Assembly: GCA_947440735.1 (NCBI GenBank)
Contig: CANESA010000002.1
Location: 1 to 19,892, forward strand
Source: Candidatus Nanopelagicaceae bacterium
GTDB taxonomy: Bacteria > Actinomycetota > Actinomycetes > Nanopelagicales > Nanopelagicaceae
Length of the DNA: 19,892 bases
Reading direction: 5' to 3'
The position numbers and the translations under genes are program-made. Under the pieces are notes generated by a model, which worked only from the letters and a program-made list of their open reading frames with translations, searched no databases and was not told the DNA's origin. Shown piece by piece: positions 14,564-19,892 of the stretch (position 1 is the first letter of the stretch; every line of letters begins with the position of its first letter).

Positions 14564-17221
14564 TCACCCAAGCAATTGACGTAGGACGAACTGCATAATT
14601 CCGCCATGGCGGTAATAATCTGCCTCACCTGGCGTATCGATACGGACCTTAGCCTTAAAGGTAATCGCCCCCGCGGTGACGGTGACTTCCTTAGGTACTC
14701 CTCCTGTATTCAGGGCAGCGATGCCTGCGATTGCAAAGCTTTCATCCCCCTTAAGCCCAAGGGTTGCAGCGCTCTGACCTTCAACAAATTGCAAAGGTAG
14801 AACACCCATTCCGATGAGGTTGGAGCGGTGGATGCGTTCAAAACTTTCTGCGATGACGGCGCGAACACCGAGCAGAGCAGTTCCTTTAGCAGCCCAATCA
14901 CGAGAGGAACCTGAGCCGTACTCTTTTCCTGCAAGTATCACAAGTGGAATTCCAGCTGCTTGATAGGCCGTTGATGCGTCATAGATTGTTGATTGCGCTC
15001 CGCCATCAAGGAAATTACGAGTGAATCCACCTTCGACGCCATCTAGCAGTAAGTTTTTCAAGCGGATATTTGCAAAGGTTCCACGAATCATTACTTCATG
15101 ATTTCCGCGACGAGAGCCGTAGGAATTGAAATCATTACGTGCGACACCGTGTGCCTCCAAATACTTTCCAGCTGGAGAATCTGCCTTGATATTTCCTGCT
15201 GGGGAGATGTGATCGGTGGTAACCGAGTCGCCCAAGATTGCAAGAACTCGAGCTTCTGAAATATCTACAACTGGAGTCGGCTTAGCGGGCATATTTTCAA
15301 AGTATGGAGGCTTGCGGACGTAGGTCGACTCTGCATCCCACTCGAAGGTATTTCCGGTTGGAGTATCAAGAGACTTCCAGCGATGATCGCCATCAAAGAC
15401 TGTTGCATAATCTTTGGTAAACATTTCCGAAGAAATGCACGTGTCAATAACTTCCTGAATCTCCTGAGCAGATGGCCAAATATCCCTGAGCAGTACTGGG
15501 TTGCCCTCTTTGTCGCTACCCAGTGAATCATTTTCGAAATCATGATTCATAGTGCCTGCTAGTGCATATGCAACTACAAGTGGAGGCGATGCAAGGTAAT
15601 TCATCTTTACATCAGGACTGATTCGACCTTCAAAGTTACGGTTTCCAGAAAGCACTGATGTCACAGCCAAATCGCTTTCGTTAATTGCCTTACTGATCTC
15701 GATTGGAAGCGGGCCAGAGTTACCGATGCAGGTTACACAGCCATAGCCGACAAGGTAAAAACCAAGTGCCTCCATGAAGGAAGTAAGGCCTGCTCGGTCA
15801 TAATAATCGGTAACGACTTTAGAACCCGGGGCAAGGGTGGTCTTTACCCACGGCTTTGAAGTAAGCCCCTTTTCTACCGCCTTTTTAGCAAGCAGAGCTG
15901 CACCGATCATCACTGATGGATTTGATGTATTTGTGCACGAGGTAATTGAGGCGATAACTACATCGCCATTTTTTATCGTTGTCTTATGTTCTCCAACTGT
16001 GACTGGATATGCAGACTTTCCAGTTTTGTCAGTGAAATAGGTTGGCAAAATCTTTTCAAATTCGCTCTTCGAATCAGAGAGTGAGATTCGATCCTGCGGA
16101 CGCTTCGGTCCTGCGATAGAAGGCACAACTGTTGAGAGATCAAGTTCAATATGTTCTGAAAAACGTGGCGAAGTTGCAGGATCGTGCCAGAGTCCTTGCG
16201 CCTTTGCATATGCCTCGACAAGAGCAACTTGATCCTCATCACGCCCTGTCAGTCTTAAGTAGCGCAGTGTCTCTTCATCGATAGGGAAGATTGCGCAGGT
16301 TGAGCCATATTCAGGACTCATATTTCCGATCGTTACACGATTTGCCATCGGTACGCTGACTACACCTGGGCCATAGAATTCTACGAATTTGCCCACAACC
16401 CCGTGCTTGCGGAGCATTTGAGTAATTGTGAGTGCAAGATCTGTTGCAGTGGTTCCGGTCGGTAGCTCGCCACTGAGTTTGAATCCGACAACGCGCGGGA
16501 TCAACATCGATACTGGCTGGCCGAGAAGAGCTGCTTCGGCCTCAATTCCACCAACGCCCCAACCAAGAACACCTAAACCATTAACCATTGTCGTATGTGA
16601 GTCGGTGCCCACGACAGTATCTGGATAGGCGCGTGTAACTCCATTAACAGTACGAGTCATAACAACTCGAGCAAGGAACTCAATATTTACTTGGTGAACA
16701 ATTCCAGTTCCAGGTGGAACTACCTTAAATTCATCGAATGCTCCTTGGCCCCATCGCAAGAAGCGGTAACGCTCACGATTACGCCCATAATCGATATCTG
16801 TGTTCTGTTCAAATGAATCGCGTGTGCCAAAAACATCGGCGATAACCGAGTGGTCAATGACGAGTTCGGCAGGAGCGAGAGGATTTACTTTGGAGGCATC
16901 TCCCCCGAGTTCGACGATCGCCTCTCGCATGGTAGCGAGGTCAACAATGCAGGGAACTCCAGTGAAATCCTGCATCACAACTCGTGCAGGAGTGAATTGA
17001 ATTTCAGTATCAGGTTCAATCGATGGATCCCACTGTGCTAAAGCTTTGATGTGGTCTGCGGTGATGTTAGCGCCGTCTTCGGTACGTAAGAGGTTTTCGA
17101 GGAGAATCTTGAGGGAGAAAGGTAGGTCTGAAGAGCCTTCGATTCCGTTGATATCAAAGATTTCAAAATCTTTGCCGCCTACCGTGAGATTTCTCTTTCT
17201 TCCCAGCGAATTCTTACTCAT
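14564..17221 (-). CDS. acnA: Aconitate hydratase A (AcnA/IRP type)
   Basis: An 885-residue aconitase interconverting citrate and isocitrate in the TCA cycle. The [4Fe-4S] cluster ligands are C429 in [11 protein letters not shown], and C495 and C498 in [13 protein letters not shown], matching IRP/AcnA spacing. Also visible are [32 protein letters not shown] and the C-terminal swivel domain with [13 protein letters not shown] and [18 protein letters not shown] chose ATG 17221 (MSKNSLGRK) because it has a -10 box 6 nt upstream and lies 4 bp after the trmA-like stop; an in-frame TTG at 17257 would overlap that gene and lacks family homology. It is followed by dxs after 15 bp. AcnA-type proteins can also bind RNA when the cluster is lost, which cannot be judged here. 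Confidence 0.95.
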   Translation of the reverse strand: MSKNSLGRKRNLTVGGKDFEIFDINGIEGSSDLPFSLKILLENLLRTEDGANITADHIKALAQWDPSIEPDTEIQFTPARVVMQDFTGVPCIVDLATMREAIVELGGDASKVNPLAPAELVIDHSVIADVFGTRDSFEQNTDIDYGRNRERYRFLRWGQGAFDEFKVVPPGTGIVHQVNIEFLARVVMTRTVNGVTRAYPDTVVGTDSHTTMVNGLGVLGWGVGGIEAEAALLGQPVSMLIPRVVGFKLSGELPTGTTATDLALTITQMLRKHGVVGKFVEFYGPGVVSVPMANRVTIGNMSPEYGSTCAIFPIDEETLRYLRLTGRDEDQVALVEAYAKAQGLWHDPATSPRFSEHIELDLSTVVPSIAGPKRPQDRISLSDSKSEFEKILPTYFTDKTGKSAYPVTVGEHKTTIKNGDVVIASITSCTNTSNPSVMIGAALLAKKAVEKGLTSKPWVKTTLAPGSKVVTDYYDRAGLTSFMEALGFYLVGYGCVTCIGNSGPLPIEISKAINESDLAVTSVLSGNRNFEGRISPDVKMNYLASPPLVVAYALAGTMNHDFENDSLGSDKEGNPVLLRDIWPSAQEIQEVIDTCISSEMFTKDYATVFDGDHRWKSLDTPTGNTFEWDAESTYVRKPPYFENMPAKPTPVVDISEARVLAILGDSVTTDHISPAGNIKADSPAGKYLEAHGVARNDFNSYGSRRGNHEVMIRGTFANIRLKNLLLDGVEGGFTRNFLDGGAQSTIYDASTAYQAAGIPLVILAGKEYGSGSSRDWAAKGTALLGVRAVIAESFERIHRSNLIGMGVLPLQFVEGQSAATLGLKGDESFAIAGIAALNTGGVPKEVTVTAGAITFKAKVRIDTPGEADYYRHGGIMQFVLRQLLG

Positions 17222-17257
17222 GGGGTCAAGATACCGCAGTGGGCGTAAAGAGGGCAA
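17222..17257 (-). promoter_or_regulatory. Leaderless internal promoter of aconitase, inside the end of the trmA-like gene
   Basis: Reverse strand: -35 TTGCCC (17257-17252), an 18-bp spacer, -10 TATCTT (17233-17228), then 6 nt to ATG 17221. The -10 box spans the last codons and stop of the upstream methyltransferase, so aconitase could be expressed independently of it. Confidence 0.55.
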
Positions 17258-18416
17258 CGCACTCGATGTGATGTGTCATTGGGAAGAGGTCAAATGCGCG
17301 CACTTTTTCAAGGGTGTAATTGGCATCACGTAAAAGAGCGCTATCCCTTGCCAGTGCTGCTGGATCGCATGCCACATAAACGATTGCTCGTGGCTTACAT
17401 GCCACCAGACTCTCAATCACATTCTTCTTTGCGCCATCTCGCGGTGGATCGAGAATAACAACATCAGCACGAGAAAAACGAGGGAGAATTTTTTCAACAT
17501 CCCCAGTATAGATTTTCACATTTTCTTTACCGGCGAAATTAACTGCAGCATCTGAAGTAGCGCTCTTACTTCCCTCAACTAGATCGATACGACCACCTGC
17601 ACCGACGGCTTTATGAAGCTGCAGCGCAAAAAGTCCTACCCCTCCGTAAAGATCGAGTACATGATCACCAGCGCGAACATCTGCAAAATCGCTGACACAA
17701 TCAACGAGAACTTTCGGAGCGTTTACATTGCTCTGCCAGAATGAATCAGGACTCACTTGATAGTTCATATCGTTGACCGTGAAATTCTGAATCTGCTCAC
17801 CTTGGATCACTTCACCGGCTACTAGTCGAGAAGAACCATCGGTGGAGGCGCTCACTTGAATCCGAACGCCAGGTTCCCAGTTTTGAGATTGAATCTTCGG
17901 GTACCCAATCGATGGGTGAAGAACCAAGCAATCCTCAATAGCCATGATCGTATTTGTGCGTGAGGCATAGAAACCAGCCCTTCCCTTTTTATCACTTCCA
18001 ATTGTGGCTTGTGTTCGCCAGCCCAGCGAGGGAGATACTTCCTCAACCTCAACTCGCAAATCCATCTTTGCGATACGAGCAAACTGTTCAGTGATGACAT
18101 CTTCCTTTAGCTTTCGTTGCGCAGAGATTTCTACATGCTGGAAATCACATCCACCACATCCATTGCGATTGGCATAGCGGCATGGCGCTTCTACGCGATC
18201 AGCTGAGCCTTGAATAACTGCAACAACGTCTCCACGATTAAAGGAGGATCCAACGCTTGTAATTGCCACATCAACAACTTCACCTGGTAAACCGTGACGA
18301 ACAAATATAACTGCGCCTTCGTAGCGGGCGATGAAGTGTCCACCATGGGCGACTTTTTCGATCGTCACCCGAATGATTTGCCCTGCGGAAAGGACGGCGC
18401 GAGGCGTGGATGTCAT
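17226..18416 (-). CDS. Class I SAM-dependent RNA methyltransferase, TrmA/RlmD (RumA) family
   Basis: A 396-residue m5U RNA methyltransferase. An N-terminal TRAM RNA-binding domain (about 10-70) comes first. The iron-sulfur ligands follow: C79, C87, C90 (CGGC) and probably C163 (EDCLVLHP). The Rossmann methyltransferase domain has the SAM motif [15 protein letters not shown] (253-267), [10 protein letters not shown] (322-331), the nucleophile C350 in VACDPA and the catalytic E385 in THHIE. It would methylate a uridine in tRNA or 23S rRNA; which one is not readable from sequence. Next to trkA/trkB it parallels, from memory, M. tuberculosis Rv2689c beside Rv2691-Rv2692. It is divergent from trkA with only 32 bp between start codons and is first in a leftward series with acnA and dxs. 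Confidence 0.88.
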   Translation of the reverse strand: MTSTPRAVLSAGQIIRVTIEKVAHGGHFIARYEGAVIFVRHGLPGEVVDVAITSVGSSFNRGDVVAVIQGSADRVEAPCRYANRNGCGGCDFQHVEISAQRKLKEDVITEQFARIAKMDLRVEVEEVSPSLGWRTQATIGSDKKGRAGFYASRTNTIMAIEDCLVLHPSIGYPKIQSQNWEPGVRIQVSASTDGSSRLVAGEVIQGEQIQNFTVNDMNYQVSPDSFWQSNVNAPKVLVDCVSDFADVRAGDHVLDLYGGVGLFALQLHKAVGAGGRIDLVEGSKSATSDAAVNFAGKENVKIYTGDVEKILPRFSRADVVILDPPRDGAKKNVIESLVACKPRAIVYVACDPAALARDSALLRDANYTLEKVRAFDLFPMTHHIECVALFTPTAVS

Positions 18417-18429
18417 AAAGGTAAGCCTA
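18417..18429 (-). promoter_or_regulatory. Leaderless promoter (-10) of the trmA-like gene
   Basis: Reverse strand TAGGCT (18429-18424), 7 nt, then ATG 18416. Its -10 box is just 6 bp from the trkA -10 box on the other strand, and any -35 contact would fall inside the trkA coding region. Confidence 0.45.
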
Positions 18430-18435
18430 AGGGGG

Positions 18436-18448
18436 TAAGTTATGTCCT
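18436..18448 (+). promoter_or_regulatory. Leaderless promoter (-10) of trkA-trkB
   Basis: TAAGTT at 18436-18441, 7 nt, then the GTG at 18449. Any -35 contact would lie inside the start of the trmA-like gene. The adjacent TATGTC does not fit the TANNNT pattern. Confidence 0.45.
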
Positions 18449-19114
18449 GTGCACGTAGTCATCATGGGTTGCGGTCGAGTCGGTTCCTCTTTGGCGACCG
18501 AACTTGAAGAGCAAGGTCATACCGTCTCAATCATCGATCAATCACGTGAAGCATTCCGTCGATTGGGTCCAGATTTCAAAGGTCGCACTATCAGCGGTAT
18601 TGGTTTTGATAGAGATACTCTCCGCGAAGCAGGCATTGAGACAGCAGATGCCTTTGCCGCTGTAAGTAATGGTGATAACTCAAATATTTTGGCTGCTCGC
18701 GTAGCTCGTGAAATGTACGGCGTTGGCAATGTAGTTGCTCGTATCTACGATCCAGGACGTGCTGAAATTTATCAGCGCTTAGGTATTCCAACAGTTGCAA
18801 CTGTTCTCTGGGCGACCGATCAAATTATGCGTCGACTCGTTCCTGAAGGATCAAGAAGTGAATGGCGTGATGCGACAGGCACAATCGAACTTGCAGAGGT
18901 ACATCCTCACACTAAATGGCTCGGGCATCCCATCACTCACATTGAATCTTCAACTAGTGCTCGTGTTGCATTTATTACACGTCTTGCCGAAGGTCTCGTC
19001 CCAAATGAACACACCGTTCTTCAAGAAGGCGATCTCCTTCACATGATCATTGAAACATCTCGAGTTGCAGAAGTCGAAGCGATTTTGGCTAAAGAACCAA
19101 CGGAGCGCCCATGA
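18449..19114 (+). CDS. trkA: TrkA-type potassium uptake regulator (RCK N + RCK C)
   Basis: A 221-residue cytosolic gating subunit for a Trk/Ktr potassium channel. The RCK N-terminal Rossmann fold begins MHVVIMGCGRVGSSLA with G7-x-G9-xx-G12 and an acidic D30 for NAD(H) binding. A C-terminal RCK_C ligand-binding domain occupies about 140-215 (EVHPHTKWLGHPI to EGDLLHMI). It starts at a GTG that fits the -10 spacing. It overlaps the next gene by 4 bp (ATGA) and the two are tandem homologues, as in mycobacterial CeoB/CeoC. The channel subunit TrkH/TrkG is not in the window. Confidence 0.9.
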   Translation: MHVVIMGCGRVGSSLATELEEQGHTVSIIDQSREAFRRLGPDFKGRTISGIGFDRDTLREAGIETADAFAAVSNGDNSNILAARVAREMYGVGNVVARIYDPGRAEIYQRLGIPTVATVLWATDQIMRRLVPEGSRSEWRDATGTIELAEVHPHTKWLGHPITHIESSTSARVAFITRLAEGLVPNEHTVLQEGDLLHMIIETSRVAEVEAILAKEPTERP

Positions 19115-19770
19115 GAATTGCAATTGCCGGAGCAGGAAATGTGGGTCGAGCTATTGCTCGCGAACTTCTTGATAACGGTCATCAAGTTCTTCTCATTGAT
19201 CGCGATCCTAAGGCGCTCAAATTGGACTCTGTTCCCGACGCCGAATGGTTGATGGCCGATGCATGTGAAATCGCATCTCTGGATAAGGCTGCACTCGGAA
19301 ACGCACAAGTACTAGTGGCAGCAACCGGTGACGACAAGGTCAATCTTGTTGCATCCTTGCTGGCAAAGACTGAATATGGCGTTCCTCGTGTTGTCGCTCG
19401 CATCAATCACCCAAAGAATGAATGGATGTTTGATTCTTCATGGGGCGTCGACGTAGCTGTATCTACTCCTCGAATCATCTCTGCACTGGTTGAAGAGGCA
19501 GTAAGTGTCGGCGATGTAGTGCGCCTCTTTAGCTTTAGGAAAGGCCAGGCAAATCTGGTGGAACTCACCTTGCCGGATTCATCCAGCTGTATTGGAAAGA
19601 CTGTAGAAGAGATTGAACTTCCTCAGGACGCGTCCCTTGCTGCAATCGTTCGTGATAGTCGAGTATTTGCTCCGACAGCGGCTGATGTATTTAGCGCTGG
19701 CGATGAACTTCTCTTTGTAGCATCTGCTGCAGCCGAAGATCTGATTAAAGATTGCTTTATTAAGAGCTAG
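19111..19770 (+). CDS. trkB: TrkA-type potassium uptake regulator, second subunit
   Basis: A 219-residue paralogue of the preceding gene with the same order: RCK_N beginning MRIAIAGAGNVGRAIA (G7-x-G9-xx-G12, D30) and an RCK_C domain from about 135 to 215 (VELTLPDSSSCIGKTVEEI). It starts within the ATGA overlap with trkA and has its own ribosome site (GGAG, 5 nt spacing). The two subunits probably form a hetero-oligomeric ring on a Trk channel. Residues 120-135 (SVGDVVRLFSFRKGQA) are characteristic of the second, CeoC/TrkB-like member. Its TAG stop shares the palindrome CTAG with the stop of the convergent DUF3159 gene. Confidence 0.9.
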   Translation: MRIAIAGAGNVGRAIARELLDNGHQVLLIDRDPKALKLDSVPDAEWLMADACEIASLDKAALGNAQVLVAATGDDKVNLVASLLAKTEYGVPRVVARINHPKNEWMFDSSWGVDVAVSTPRIISALVEEAVSVGDVVRLFSFRKGQANLVELTLPDSSSCIGKTVEEIELPQDASLAAIVRDSRVFAPTAADVFSAGDELLFVASAAAEDLIKDCFIKS

Positions 19771-19892
19771 TTCGTTTCTTCCTCGACTTTTGGGGGAATA
19801 GTTTTTGGAACATCTTTGAGCACCAACCACGCCAGATACGCAGCCGCAATATAAAGCGGAGTACCCATCGCCAAATTAACAGTTCCCAAAAG
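19767..19892 (-). CDS. DUF3159 family membrane protein (C-terminal part, runs off the window)
   Basis: The reverse strand holds the last 41 codons of an open frame ending in TAG at 19769-19767. It reads LLGTVNLAMGTPLYIAAAYL, then AWLVLKDVPKTIPP and a charged tail KVEEETN: a final membrane helix followed by a short cytoplasmic end. This matches the C-terminus of DUF3159 actinobacterial membrane proteins, which commonly lie just downstream of the TrkA pair. The function is unknown. Only the tail is visible, so the assignment rests on this segment and position. It is convergent with trkB, sharing a 4-bp overlap at the stop codons. Confidence 0.7.
   Translation of the reverse strand, partial: LLGTVNLAMGTPLYIAAAYLAWLVLKDVPKTIPPKVEEETN

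Noticed and set aside
17222..17257. TTG at 17257 as the aconitase start
   Set aside because: It would overlap the methyltransferase gene by 32 bp, and the added residues are not aconitase-like; ATG 17221 has a fitting -10 box.
1..19892. Mobile elements, prophage, defence system, CRISPR or RNA genes
   Set aside because: No transposase, integrase, spaced direct repeats, tRNA or rRNA sequence was seen; every stretch over about 80 bp is accounted for by core genes.

Overview
The window looks like a compact, streamlined chromosome segment from an actinobacterium of moderate GC, roughly half by eye. Actinobacterial hallmarks are DUF3000 beside an RNase D-like protein, a paired TrkA/TrkB system followed by a DUF3159 membrane protein, a long AcnA-type aconitase, and an SRPBCC / FadD15-like ligase / PimB-like glycosyltransferase cluster. 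The tight packing (no gap above about 80 bp), moderate GC and actinobacterial gene content suggest a freshwater acI / Nanopelagicales-type lineage; that placement is inference. I see no mobile element, CRISPR array, tRNA or rRNA.

Region A (1-5031): a partial ROK glucokinase and an SRPBCC protein run leftwards. Divergent from them runs fadD, then a short sensorless histidine kinase and a LuxR-type response regulator. A GT4 glycosyltransferase converges on the response regulator with overlapping 3' ends. Region B (5109-6472): a small RibD-C/DHFR-like reductase and a convergent EamA-type transporter. Region C (6543-12690): DUF3000 and RNase D as a pair, a lone FTR1/EfeU iron permease, and the fadA-fadB beta-oxidation operon. 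Region D (12626-18416, leftward): trmA-like methyltransferase, aconitase and dxs in that transcription order. Region E (18449-19892): trkA-trkB with a 4-bp ATGA overlap, then the convergent 3' end of a DUF3159 gene.

Functionally the window covers fatty-acid activation (FadD) and beta-oxidation (FadAB), entry to the TCA cycle (aconitase), isoprenoid precursor synthesis (DXS), potassium and iron uptake, RNA processing and modification, and probable envelope glycolipid mannosylation. These are mostly ordinary core genes.

The most interesting signal is regulatory architecture. Of twelve putative transcription units, eleven have a TANNNT -10 box exactly 6 or 7 nt before the start codon, implying leaderless mRNAs. 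The exception is fadAB, which has a short leader, an inverted repeat overlapping its -10 box and a 5' hairpin. Divergent gene pairs share 32-77 bp spacers, three of which hold a palindrome or spaced repeat. All four convergent pairs leave no room for an intrinsic terminator, and fadB and dxs overlap by 65 bp.
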